Positions 29,851-42,405 of a stretch of DNA of 64,000 nucleotides are shown piece by piece. The position numbers and the translations under genes are program-made. Positions within the stretch are counted from its first letter, which is position 1, and every line of letters begins with the position of its first letter. The notes under the pieces were generated by a model. It did no database searches. It saw only the letters and a list, made by a program, of their open reading frames with translations, and was not told the DNA's origin. The stretch comes from Emergomyces orientalis (lineage: Eukaryota; Ascomycota; Eurotiomycetes; Onygenales; Ajellomycetaceae). The DNA lies in the NCBI GenBank assembly GCA_002110485.1, contig MOWL01000073.1:232739-296738 (forward strand), given 5' to 3'.

Positions 29851-32800
29851 GTGAGCAAGTCCATATACTACAATACAATGTGCATAACTCAAACAAGGTG
29901 ATGAACGCATTACTGGCCAAGCCCGAAACGGTATTAAACTACGACATCATCGCACTGCAGGAACCATGGATGCAGAGGGAATCTCGAAGGGGTACAACAT
30001 GCCCGGCCAACTGTGGATTCTGGCAGACAGGCATGCAGATCAAGGAGGCCAGGGTGGGCTTCCTCATCAACAAAAGACTGAAGGCAACAGCATGGGATGT
30101 CAGAGTCATTACAGAATCCATGGCATTGCTCACTGTGAACACGGTAAGAGGACCACTACTAATGCTCAATGTCTACGCTGCTCCACCAGGCAGCTACACA
30201 ACTGTGCCAGAGAGTTCCCCCATCCTTGAGCTACAAGCGGTGGTGGAGGAGGCCGAGGCCTCGCTACCAGCACGAACTCAGGGGCGATGTGCGCAACAAG
30301 CACAAGACCCAGACACAAGTGCGCTACGAGCGCGAGATCAGGGTGCAGACGCACAACAAGTGCAAAGTCAGGGTGCGGAAGCGCAGCAGGCGGAGGTAGT
30401 GATGCTGGGAGACTTCAATGTGCATCACTCAAAGTGGGGAGGTGAGCGAGTGAGACAGGACTTTGACCTGGCATGGGAGCTCATAGCACAGGTGGATGCT
30501 CTCGGACTGCAGCTGGCAACACCACGGGGAGAGATTACATGGCAGGACCGCAGAAGCACTGGCATCACCTTGAACCTAATCTTTCTCTCAGAGAACCTGA
30601 GTGCAGGGGTACTGAAATGCCGGGTCGCACACAAGGCGGATATGGCATCAGATCATCTACCAGTGGTCACTAAGTTGGCCATCGACATACCTGTGGTACT
30701 AAGGGAAAAACGCAACTGGCGGCAAGTGAATATACAGCAGCTGCAAAAGAACTGCCAAGAGCTACAATGTTGCAACAGCTTTGGCTCAACAGCAGAGATT
30801 GATTGCTATGCAAACTATCTAAGTGAATTCATCAATGAGCTAGCAGAGAAACACGCTAAACGCGCGCGCATCTGCAAGCAGAGTCGCTCGTGGTGGTCCA
30901 ACAGAGTGGCGCAAGCAGTGAGTGAGTACAAGAGAACCATGAGGGATGCAGACAGCACTGAGAAGGAAAGAAGACATACTCACAACAGACAAAACAAGGA
31001 AATAAAGCTGGCCAAGACTGCCAGCTTCCGCGATCTAATGAACAGTGCTGACACGGATCCTAAACTGCTCTGAAAGCTGGCAAAGTGGGGTCGCACACAC
31101 ACCAACGAGACCAAGCAACCGGCAAGACTGCCACCGCTTAGGGGAATGCCAGAGGCCTTGGGTGTAACCGAGGTGCGAGCCACTGCATTCCAGGACAAGG
31201 CTGAACTACTACGGGCGCGGTTCTTCCCAGAGCCTTTGGCGGCAAGGGAAGATGACATGAACGTGGGAACACAGCTGCAGAGTGTGACTGACATGGTAGT
31301 GCTCACAGAGGAGGCCATGGCAGCGCTGATTGCTAGGCTTCCGAACGACAAGGCCCCGGGTGCCAACAGCATCCCCAACCGCTTCCTCAAAATGCTAGGC
31401 TCAAGGTTCATCACAGCAATAACTGAGCTTACACAGGCCTGCTGGCATTGGGAGTACTACCCACAGATATTCAAAACAGCGCGCACGGTGATGCTCAAGA
31501 AGCCAGGAAAGAAGGACTACAGTGAAGTGGGAGCCTGGAGGCCGATTGCACTACTTGACACCCTAGGTAAAATTGTAGAGGCTGCAACAGCCAAGGAAAT
31601 AAGGTCTCTGGCAGAGAAACATGGGATGCTACCAGCTCAGCAAATGGAGGCGCGAGGAGGCCGCTTCACAGAAACAGCAATTGCTCTGTTACTGGCGCAG
31701 ATTCGCACAGTGTGGGAGGAGCAGGGAGCAGTGGCCTCAGTGCTGTCACTGGACATCTCAGGGGCCTATGACAGAGTGCTCAGAAATCGCCTAGTGCACA
31801 TTCTAAGAAAAAGAGGACTGCCCAGACAGCTGACTGGATGGGTCAACTCATTCATGCAGGGGCGCAAGGCGACACTAGTATTTGATGAGCAGGAAACTGA
31901 AGTCTTTGAGGTGAATGCAGGCATCTCACAGGGATCACCCTTGTCACCCATTCTGTTCTTATTCTACAATGAGGAGTTGCTCAGAATATGTGCACCACGA
32001 AGTGAGCCTGTCAGCTGCATAGGATTTGTAGACGATGTGAACATTCTAGCATATGGCGACTCAACCGAAGCGAATTGTGCGCATCTGGCGCGGATCCATG
32101 CCAGCTGTGAGCGTTGGGCGAGCAGACATGGGGCAATCTTTGCACCACAGAAGTATGAGCTCATGCACTTTACCAGAACAAGAACTAGATTCAATCTAGA
32201 ACACTCACTGCAATTGCCACAGCAAGTGATCAAGCCACAGAGGGAGATGCGGGTGCTAGGCATCTGGCTTGACCCTAAGCTGAGGTGGCGTAGCCATGTC
32301 AGTAAGGTGGTAGGCAGAGCGAAATCGCAGATAGGTGCCCTAACTCAGACAACACAGTCAACCTGGGGCCTGCCACTGCAGCATGCCCGGAGGGTCTACA
32401 ATGCAGTGATAAGGCCCGCAATAGGATACGGAGCGCTGGCATGGCATCAACCACAGGCGACACAACATGAACCGCGACATCAACGCCAGCTGCTAGCCAG
32501 CCTGGAGAAGATTCAAAATAAATGCCTACAGGTCATTGCAGGGGCCTACAGAGCTACTCCAATCACCTCACTGGAGGCGGAGACAGCCACACTGCCTCTG
32601 GAGATACATCTAGACAGTGTGGTGGCCAGAGCAACTGAGCGGCTTAAGAAGTCAGGAATCATGGAGCAGATAAAACAGGCATGTGTGCAGGTCAGAGCCA
32701 GACTTCGCAGAAGGAATAACAGAGGAATGCAGTCAGTGGAGGCAGTACTGCACCCAGTGAGCATGCAGCAGGGGTGGAGTGTAAATTGGGTGAGACAGGC

Positions 32801-33305
32801 AAAGCAACTGAAAAAGCAGAAAAGACAAGAAAACAGTGTGCGTAACTGGGCCTTCAAGAGATGGGTGAGGGAGGAGGCAATGATAAGATGGTGGAACAGA
32901 TGAAGAGCGCGCACAACACCATGAGGAGAACTGTTTGGCAGGCCCCCGGATGTAGAGCTACTAAGATGGCATGAGGGCCTGAGCAAGGCCCGAAGCTCAT
33001 TGATAGTCCAGCTGCGTACCGGCAAGACAGGCCTTGCAGCGTTCCTCCACAGAAGAAGAGTTCCTGACTTCCCCACACCGAAATGTCCATGTGGATATGA
33101 GCATGAAACGGTGCTGCATGTGATGATACACTGTACATGATTCAGTGGGGAACGCGCGGAGCTGGAGCAGGAGGGCAGAGTGGATAAGAAGTGGTTGCTG
33201 GACACCAAGGAAGGACTGCACAGGCTCACCAAGTGGTGGCTCAAGCAGGACATCCTCAGACAGTTCTCCCTAGCCAAGGTGTTAAGTGAGAGAAGGGCGG
33301 AATGA
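29847..33305 (+). pseudogene. LINE-A copy 2 ORF2 (APE endonuclease + RT), few stops
   Basis: About 1150 codons. The endonuclease occupies 1–~260: LQYNVHNSNKVMNA, ALQEPWMQ, MLGDFNVHHSKWGGERV and ASDHLPVV. Between its strands lie four 10-residue Gln/Ala repeats (30270–30390). RT: KAPGANSIPNRFLKML, LLDTLGKI, LDISGAYDRV, GISQGSPLSPILFLFYNEEL and FVDDVNILAYGDST. The C-terminal Cys/His motif is CPCGYEHETVLHVMIHC. Stops are at 31071–31073, 32901–32903, near 32920 and near 33137. No RNase H domain separates RT from the C-terminal motif. Confidence 0.85.
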
Positions 33306-33831
33306 GATGCACAGCACAACTAAGAAACGCGGCTAACGCATATCAGAGGGTGAAGGGCGCGAAGAGCGAGGCCCTACCAGGAGATAGTGAGCTTGAAGCG
33401 CGGATCTGGGTGGACTGGCGCGCTGCAAGCGCGAAGTTGGGCAACCGGGCGCGCCACAAGCGCGGAGTTGAGTGGCCTGCGCGCTACAAGCACTCCAGGA
33501 CGTTGAAGTCTGCGCGATGAGCGGCAGACACACAGCATGAGGTGCCACATTCATTAGAAGTCTTTCTTATGTTCAGACAGGGGTGATGGTGATATAGGGG
33601 GTTTTCTTGTCTTCTCACGGTGCTATGCACCATCTTCTCTAAGAGCAGCGGGAGCTGCTCCGCGGTACTTGAAGTGATTATAAATGTTGAATAGATTTGC
33701 TGTTCAGGGGGTTTTTAGGCCAGAGCTATACTAGATAGCTCAAGGTTTTTCTCACTTTGTATACTAGCTGCCTCCCCACATATCCTCGGGATCAAGTGGT
33801 GTAGAAATAATAATAATAATAATAATAATAA
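33306..33831 (+). repeat. LINE-A copy 2 3' UTR with ~30-bp tandem repeats and (AAT)n tail
   Basis: At 33418–33510 a ~30-bp GC-rich unit (GCGCGC…CAAGCGC) occurs about three times. It is unrelated to the ~44-bp units at the same place in copy 1. The terminal ~230 bp match copy 1. Confidence 0.7.
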
Positions 33832-34981
33832 GTCAAATGAGAAAAATGAACACATAGTCTTGCTAAATGAACAAATTAATTCAAAAGAATCAGTTAGATG
33901 ACTAGGATTTTGGCTAGACTCAAAACTGAAGTTTAATTATCATATTCAAAAGAAACTTGCCCAGGCAGAGAGTAATCTTAATAACATTTTAAAATTATCA
34001 AATACAGAAAGAGAACTATCTTTTCAAGCAATGAGACAACTTTATATTGCCTGCATTTCCTCAATCTCAGACTATGGAGCACAAATATGATGGAAAAATC
34101 AGAAAAACTTTCTAAATAAATATGAAAGTCTGCAAAATAAAGCTTTAAGAAGAATGCTGGGAGCATTTAAAACCATCTCTATAAAAGCTATGGAAATTGA
34201 AGCCTCAATTCCTTCTTCTAAAATAAGACTGGACAAGCTGTGCAGAAATTATTCAGTGAGAATAATTAAATTAAATCAAAATCATACAATTAGAAAAAGA
34301 GTTTCATCCACATTTCCTCCCATGAACACAGGCACTGATTTGAACTGAAGTAAATATTTAGATTGAAATGAAACCAGTCTAAATTCTGTAAAAAAGATTT
34401 CAACTCAGTTTATAGAGTTTGTTCAATGATCAAAGACGAACTTCCTCATTTAAATGTGAAAGAATTAGATTTTGAACAACTATATTCATGAAAAAAGTCT
34501 CTGAATTCATTGATTGATATAGATATTAGTGAATTATCTAAAGAAAATGAGCAAGAAAGACATTTAAAGCAGCTTGAAATTATAAATAATGCTGTGATTA
34601 TCTATACTGATGAATCAAAAAATGATACTTCAAATAATCTGCGAGCTGATATAGCATATACAAGAAACAAAGATATATACTTCACCAATTCATAGAATCT
34701 GGGTCAAGAAATGGAAGTATTTGATGCAGAAGTATATGCAATAATGCAAGCATTTAAAATGACAATGAGTCAATTGACAAGAAATTCAGATATCAATGAG
34801 ATATGAATTTATTCAGACAGTCAAGCAGCTTTGAAAAGATTTCAAAAAAACAAGATTCAAGAAAATCAAATACATATTGAAACTGTATATCAATTGATTA
34901 AAAGAATAAGAAAATTAAAAGATATACAAATTCATTTGCACTGGGTCCCAGCTCATATGAATATAAAAGGAAATGAACTAG
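33832..34981 (+). pseudogene. LINE-B ORF2 fragment: end of RT and RNase H, decayed
   Basis: In one main frame the segment reads LGFWLDSKLKFNYHIQKKLA, LQNKALRRMLGAF, then the RNase H residues TDES (Asp), FDAEVYAI (Glu), IYSDSQAA (Asp) and WVPAHMNIKGNEL (His). It carries more TGA stops than copy A. It is cut by the e2 LTR just after GNEL. It could be the missing middle of copy A or belong to another copy. Confidence 0.7.
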
Positions 34982-35329
34982 TGTGGTGGGGAATCTCGGC
35001 GTGGTATTACTTTTCGCCGAGACCGCCTCATATATTTGTTTGGCATGGCTGCCTCATATTCCCATTATCCTTTGACACACGTGTGGATTCGGCGAAGATT
35101 GATTGTACGCAGAGCAGTGAGATTGCTCCTTTTTGATTGTGTGATTTGATATGTGATTGATTGCTTGTTCTTCTTCTATATTTGAATCTCCTACATGTTC
35201 TTTTGTATTGCTATTTGGATAGCTTGTTGAATAGAATATTGTATACACGGCGAACTTACCAACCTCCTTACGATCCCGCTGCTCCTGCCCACGTGCCGCC
35301 AAAAGCGCACAACCCCTTATTCCACTTCA
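34982..35329 (+). repeat. Gypsy-A e2 5' LTR
   Basis: 348 bp, TGTGGTGGGG…CCACTTCA. It differs from the 3' LTR by transitions near 35196 and 35226. Confidence 0.93.
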
Positions 35330-35356
35330 TTGGCGTCCCTGGGAAGGCAATTCAAA

Positions 35357-38323
35357 ATGGATGGGCAGGCGGTAGCTATGACTGATATGATTTCTCTCAA
35401 CATTTTGTCTTTTCTGCTTTTGTTGAGCATTCTTTTCAATAGTGTTCATTTGTGGAAGCCTCTGATTGGCCGATATGGCCGATATCGACAGTGGATAATG
35501 AAGAATGCGAGCGAACGCCCCACTGATAAGCTCAATTTGAATACCCATATCTCTATTCAACAAATGAAAGAAGAGAGAAATGTTGAGAAAAGTGATAAAA
35601 AAAAAGATCTTCAGCAAAAAGATCTAAAGTGGATGTTGAAATTCCTTCTCTTTCTTGAGGATTTGAGATTTGAATATAAAAAGAATATTGATATTGATAG
35701 TATTGTTGAACTCTTTCTCTTATGTGAACAGAAGTCTTTTGTGTGTTTCTTTCTTTCTCAATATATGTCTTCCAAGCATTCTCGGTCGGATTCTATTGCC
35801 CATCGTCAAACTCAGTCAGGAAAGGTCTCTGCAGCGCCCCCGAAAATAGAAGTTAGCAAAGAGAAGACAGAAGCTAGCAAAGAAAAGATGACTACACCCA
35901 CTACTACCTCGTCCGGTCAGCCGACTCCCAATAGTGGACTGCCATATCAACGTCTTGTCATGCCGATGCCGATTCCTGGAGCACCTGGAGCCCCATTCTT
36001 TGATGGGAGAAACATTACTGCTTTTGTTGATCAATATGAGACAATGTGCACCTTGCATTTCATTGCAGGAATCGATGCTCTGGCGGTATTACGGAACTAT
36101 TGTACCATGGAACTGCAGGGCCATATCGATCAGCTTGTCTTGGATCATAAGACATGGGAAATGGTTAAAAAGCAGTTGCTTGCTGATTTCTGGCGCAAAG
36201 ATGCTCATCAACAGATGTATAATCAATCTTATCTCCATGCATTGTGCAACAAAACCCATTCTACCAGCCAGGAGATTCTTGTCTACTGCCATCAATTCCA
36301 CACAGTTGCGATGCCTCTCATTTGCAAGAATGAATTGCAACAATCTCTTGCTTGTATCTGGTTTCTTCAAGGACTTTCAGAAGGTATTCGTGAAAAAGCT
36401 TTCTGCACTGCTGAATTTGATAAGATTAGTCAATCTGGATGGGAACTGCTGAAGATCTGCGATGCTGTGTCTCAAATGCAGAAGACAAAGGAAGAGATTG
36501 CACGAGTTCTGGCACCTGATGTTTTCCCCAACTCTATTCCATCGATGCAGCCGTCTGCTCAGCCCGTGTTTAATCCGCCCACATTGAATGTGCCTGTGCC
36601 GACCGCTTCGGCGATGCCTGCTCCGGATGCGAAAACACAGAATCCGAGTGATAACATTCTTGAGAACCTTGTCAACTGAATGAATGTGTTATCTCTGGTG
36701 ATCGCTGGCATTCAAAACCAGGGAAACATGCAGCAAAATGTGACTGCTCCAAAGGTTCTTCTTACTCGAGAACGTGATCCTGCATTGAATTTGCCAAATG
36801 TGTCTTACTATGGAACTCAATGTGGATCTGGAGGCCCGTCTCGATCTCGATCCGGAAGCTTTGTTCAATACGATCGACCGCCGATGTCATGCTGGGGTTG
36901 CGGAGATTCAAACCATATGCTTCCAAATTGCTTAGCAATCGGCCGGCTCATTGATCAGGGCAAGATTCATCGGAATATGATTGGAGAATACTATGAGGAT
37001 AATGTGATGAGAAAAGGCCTGAAGATTGCTGTCAACTGACTTGAGCTCCATATTGTTACAATTGAATGACTTTTGAAGCAAATGACTGCACCGCTGACTG
37101 TCCCAACCGCGGATAAACTTCGGAATGATGGTAGTATCCGGGTATTTCCTGACGGATCCCCGATGCCATCGGTGAATGCCGTAAGCATATGTGATATTGG
37201 ATTTGATAGTGGCCCTGAGGAAGGTGATATGACCGATAGTGAGATGAAGAAGATTGTTAGTGTAATAGCTGCTTCCACTTCTACTGAGAAGGATAAGGCC
37301 TCTTCTATAAATAAAAATCAAGCAATGCTTTCCGGACAAATTGAGATGAAGAAGAGACTGCCAACAACACATTCTCAGTGCAATAACAGATATTCAGATG
37401 AGAAATCAGTTTCTTTTGCTCAAGATGTGATCTCTGCTTCACAGGAAGATGATGAGGATGATAATTCTCAACCTCTCCATGATAAACAGCTTCAGAGTGG
37501 AAGTCCAAAGCTTGGAGACAGTGGAATTGTCCCAGATTCAGAAATGACAGATGCTCTGCAGATTCAGAAGAAAACTGTTCTCTGCAGGCCTCGGAAACTC
37601 AAAGAGCCAAAGCTTTCTGCAGAAATGAAGAATAAAGACAATATGACAATCACAACACAGTGAATATTCAAGAAGATCATGCGCCAAGAAATCAGTGAAA
37701 TTCAGATTAAAGATCTCATGGCATGCTCCACCCAACTCCAGCACATGTTCTTTCAAAATCTTCCCATCGAAGTTCAACAGCATATGATTCGGGATGATGC
37801 AGCCACTGTTGCCCTGGTTCAACCTGGCACTTCTGTTGCTGAGTATAATCCTCATTGGAATCTTGTTTCAGTTGGACACATCAAGTTCACTGTCGGAATT
37901 GGAAAGGGGGAAACTGAGGCAATATTTGATGAAGGTGCGGAAATTAACTGTCTTGTTGAAAGAACTGCGTTAGATCTTGGTCTCATTATTCAAAGGGATG
38001 CTGTCAAACCTATTCTTGGAGCTGGGGGTCAGCAGAGTGGTGTCATTGGAATCTGCAAGAATGTTCCTGTTCACCTTGAATCTGTTATGGTGTCTCAGAC
38101 ATTCTTCATCATGGAACGCGGTTCTCATGATTGCATTCTCGGCTGACCATATGAAAACGCGACGCGTTTGGCAAGAACTACAGATAACAAAGACAGCATT
38201 CTTGTTCATGTTTTTGATCTGAAGGATGAGAAGAATCAGGTGTCTTTTCTTGATTATTCTCCCAGCAACCATGGAGATTGAAAGTTAGATGATCTTCATG
38301 ACAAAGTGCAGACTTTAAACTAG
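35357..38323 (+). pseudogene. gag: Gypsy-A e2 gag–protease, RIP-like decay
   Basis: Collinear with the e1 Gag. Stops include TGA at 36677, 37037, 37660, 38144 and 38279, mostly from CGA/CGG Arg codons. The protease motif reads FDEGAE instead of FDGGAE. The knuckle CWGCGDSNHMLPNC survives. The TAG–AT–ATG junction with pol is kept. Confidence 0.88.
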
Positions 38324-38325
38324 AT

Positions 38326-41300
38326 ATGCTGAGTCTGATTGATCTTTGCGATGTTGAATGTGGTGAGCAAAGAAATGATATCAGATTCAGCAATCGCGAT
38401 GTGAATAGCAGGGCAAATATTCTGCCATGTTTTGAAAGCAGTGTGGGTGCGTCAGCCAATCAGACTTTTGGCGGCCCCGGGCCGCCAAAAGATTCAGTCA
38501 ATCAGAGAACACTGCCTCAAAACACTCAAGAACCTCACAGGTTTTTCTCTGTCATTCTACATCAACAATTTTACTCATCTACACATTCATCTTTTCCTTT
38601 CTCTAATTATTCAATATCCGAATCATGCTGTGTTCATGGTGTGCAGCTTCATGATTTGTCTTTATATGCTTCTTCACGATCTTCTCCTCGATCGCGCGGT
38701 CCAGTCATTGCGACATTATACAAGTGAAAAGCCGATAAGATTCAACCTCTCAATGTGCCAACTACAGGTGGCGGGATTCCCGGCGGAACAGATAAGTGGA
38801 GAGAAATTCATCAACAATGGTTCAAAAACAATGTGATTCTGGAGCAGGATCCGCCTTCACCCTACAATCATTTCATTACATCCTGTTTCTCTGATTGCCC
38901 GCGAGGTTCGCGACTCACAGAGAAAAGGATCAAGAATCTGCAGATTGAATTGATGCTCACCCCACAGAAACACGAACTTTTGATTGAGATTCTGCTTAGA
39001 AGAGAAAAAGCTCTTGCATGGAGTTTTAAGAATTGTGGAATGCTTGCAAAAGAAGTCTCTTCATCTGTCAAGATTCATGTTGCTCTGCATAAAGCATGGC
39101 AAGCGGCAGAATTTTCTATTCCTTGAAAGCTTGTCTCTACAATCATCAATATGCTTCGCGAACGCGTTGATTCTGAAGTTTATGAATATTGTCATGGTCT
39201 GTATTGAAATAAGTGGTTCCTTGTCAAGAAGAAAGAAGCTGGGAAATATCACATTGTCAATGCATGCATGGACATGAACACTGTCACTATTCATGATGTG
39301 TATATTCCATCTAGTGCAGACGCGTTTGCTGAGGATTTCACGGGAATGAAGATAACAAGCATGATGAATTTCTTTTCTGGATATGATCAAGTTCCTTTAC
39401 ATGAAGACAGCCAAGATATGACAGCTTTCCTTACCCTGATCAGGTTGCTTCGTCAGACAGCACTGCCACAAGGCGCGATGAATTCTATTGCACAGTTCTG
39501 CTGAATCATGGCACGCATTCTTTGATTGAACATACCGCATCAAGCAGACAATTTTATGGATGATATTGGTGTGAAAGGCCCGCGGACGCGTTACAATGAT
39601 GAAGAAGTGATGCCAGGTATTCAGAAATTTATTCTGAAGCATCTGCAAAACTTAGATGCCACCCTCATCAGCATAGAACTCGCGGACACGTGTATCCAGG
39701 TTGAAAAGTCAGAATTCGCCTGCTCCGGTATGGTTCTAGTCAGATATGTTGTGGATGCTGACGGCAGGCGCCCCGAAGCTGCGAAAATCGTCAAAATCGT
39801 TGAATGATCAGATTTGACAGATGTCACGGGTGCCTGAGCTTTCTTAGGTGTTTGCGTTTACTATAGAATATGGATTCCGAATTTCACTATCATTTCTATA
39901 CCTATCTATATTCTATTCAAGAAGAACATTCCTTTTACCTGGGGTCTTGAACAAGTGAATGCAATGGCAATTTTGAAGAATGCTCTGACAACTGCCCCTG
40001 CACTTTGCTGCATTGATTATTCTGAAGATGCTGGTGATATCGTGATGGCCACGGATGCCTGTCTTGAAGGATGGGGTGGAACGCTCAGCCAACGGGATAA
40101 ATTGAATGGAAAGCTACACCCTTGCCGATATGAGAGCGGAATCTGGAGCCCCACTGAAGCAAAATATGATGCAGAAAAGCGAGAATGCCGCGCTGTGCTC
40201 AAGATGCTAAAGAAATGCTGTTATTATCTGTATGGCATTCACTTTATTCTGGAAACCGACGCGAAGACTCTAGTGGCACAGCTCAATCAATCTGCCACTG
40301 ACCTGCCTGGTGCTCTTGTTACTGGCTGGCTTGCCTGGATTCGGATGTTTGATTTTGAAGTTCGACATGTGCCTGGTTGGAAGCATACTGCTGCAGATGG
40401 GCTATCTCGTCGACCTCCTGCTGAGGGTGAGGTTCCTGAGGATCAAGATATCAATGATTTCATAGATGCAGAACTCAACTATATTAGTGTTGCATCTTTG
40501 ACGGTTCCTGATTTCGATGTCAGTGGCGTGGATGCTTCTGAGTCATCAGGTGTGCATGTTCTTTCACCTGATTATTCTGATTGCAGTGAATCAATTGCGA
40601 GGTTTCTCACCACCATGAAGCGGCTGGATGATATACCACGTTCCGTCTTTTCTAAATGGCGCAAGCATGCACTTCGATATATCGTCCAAGGTCAACATCT
40701 ATTCCGACGATCAGGCAAGGGAATTCCTCTGAGACGCGTGGTTGATAACTCATCTGAGCAAAAGAATATTATTGCTTGGATGCATGATGAATCTGGTCAT
40801 AAGGGCCGTGAGGCCACAAACCACAAGATCACGCAGTGATATTGATGAAAAGGTATCTGGAAAGCTGTCAAGAATTATTGCAAAAGCTGCACAGTGTGCC
40901 AGCTGAGGGATGGCGCTCGCTTGGAAGAACCACTATATCCAACAAGCCGCAATTATCTATGGGACAAGTGGTGTATCGATGTTGTCAAGTTTCCGAAGAA
41001 CCGAGGCAAGTGATGTGCTGTTATTGCTCAGAATGATCTCACTGGCTGGGTGGAAGGCCGCCCTCTCGCTCGTGGAACAGCTGAGAACGTGGCGCAATTC
41101 ATCTATGAGAATATCATTTGCCGACACGGCTGCTTTCAGGAATTAGTGTGTGGTGGCAGGCCGGAGAATCAAAAATGGACTAAGATTCTCACTGCCAAAT
41201 ATCGTGTTAATCAAATAACCATCTCACCATACAATGCGAAGGCTAATGGCATGGTCGAACGCGGTCACCGCCCGATATCCGATGCGCTTTCAAAGCTAGC

Positions 41301-41985
41301 TGCAGATGGAAGAAGCTGGGTTAATCATTTCCATTCTGCGCTATGGGCAGATCGCGTCACCATTCGGCAATCTACTGGTGAAACCCCGTTCCGCCTGCAA
41401 TATGGCTACGATGCTATCCTTCCAATAGAGCTTGACGTTCCAACTTGGCAAACACTTCCCTGGCAGACAGTGCAATCCCGTGCTGATTTGATATATATGC
41501 GTATTCGACAATTGGAAAAGAGAGATGAAGATCTGGAGGAGGCCGCTCATCACCTGCGCCGTGCGAGAGAGAAGAACCGAGATCTATTTGATGAAACTAA
41601 GCAATTAGTCCGAGAACCATTGCAGATAAGTGATTTGGTGCTTTTGCATGATACCAAGCTAGAAACGTCCTATTCTGCCAAGCTCAACTTCCGATGGCTG
41701 GGCCCGTATCGAATCCGAGAAGCAAACCATGAGAAAGGGACCTATCATCTGGAAGAGCTGGATGGTTCGCCGTTTCGAAATACTACTGCAGGTAATAGGT
41801 TAAAAAGGTTCTATCTCCGAGACAATCAAATGCCGGTTGCAGAGAATAATATCAATGAAGCAAATGATATTGAAGAGGAAGAGGTGGATATGCAAGATAC
41901 TGATAAGAAGAATTCTTTGAGGGGGGGTCAGGATGACTTGCAGTCATGGATCCCTCATGGTAAGGAGTTTGCAGTCATTATCTGA
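38326..41985 (+). pseudogene. pol: Gypsy-A e2 pol, broken
   Basis: Collinear with e1 Pol. TGA codons interrupt it at 38725, 39124, 39205, 39502, 39805, 40837 and nearby. The integrase Asp motif CDGGPEN reads CGGRPEN (about 41150–41170), losing a catalytic Asp. One of these changes is A-to-G, so it is not RIP. The last 800 bp are identical in appearance to e1. Confidence 0.87.
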
Positions 41986-42405
41986 CTGCTGTTTTTCTTT
42001 GTATAATGATTTCCTTGTTGTTGTTTTCTTCATTCAAGTTGCTGTTTTCTTAGTCTCTATTTTTCATGATTCTGCTTCTTTCTTGCATGTTTTTCATGCA
42101 TCATATCAGTTCCTTCTAATTTTAATCTCTTGATATTGTCTTTTCTTTGTTTTGTTTACTTTCTCTTTGATATTCAATTCTCTGGGTCAGATTGAAGCTG
42201 GCAGTGAATTTTATGAACTGCTGTCACCCTCGCTGCATGTTGACTGCTTTTCACATTATCTTCCAAAATTCACCTTGAGGAAGTATTATATTATTGACCT
42301 GCTCTGCCCAGATAATCATTTTTCTTTTTCAAATTGGCATTCAAGTCTCTTTTTCTATTTTTAATTCATTGATTTTTCCCTATATTTCCTTATTTCATTA
42401 CAAAG

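Larger units (their letters stand above)
28385..33831 (+). mobile_element. LINE-A copy 2: best-preserved Tad-like LINE
   Basis: The least mutated LINE-A copy. ORF1 (28498–29850) and ORF2 (29847–33305) overlap by ATGA, and the 3' UTR ends in (AAT)n at 33807–33831. Only a few TGA codons, at former Trp/Arg/Gln positions, break the frames. Both flanks are LINE-B-like, so it jumped into LINE-B sequence; no clear target duplication was found. Confidence 0.87.

Noticed and set aside
30169..30399. Arg-rich and Pro-rich frames overlapping the LINE-A endonuclease repeats
   Set aside because: By-products of the 30-bp coding minisatellite read in other frames.
33807..33831. (AAT)n tract as an independent microsatellite locus
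   Set aside because: It is the 3' tail of LINE-A copy 2, as at the ends of copy 1 and LINE-B.
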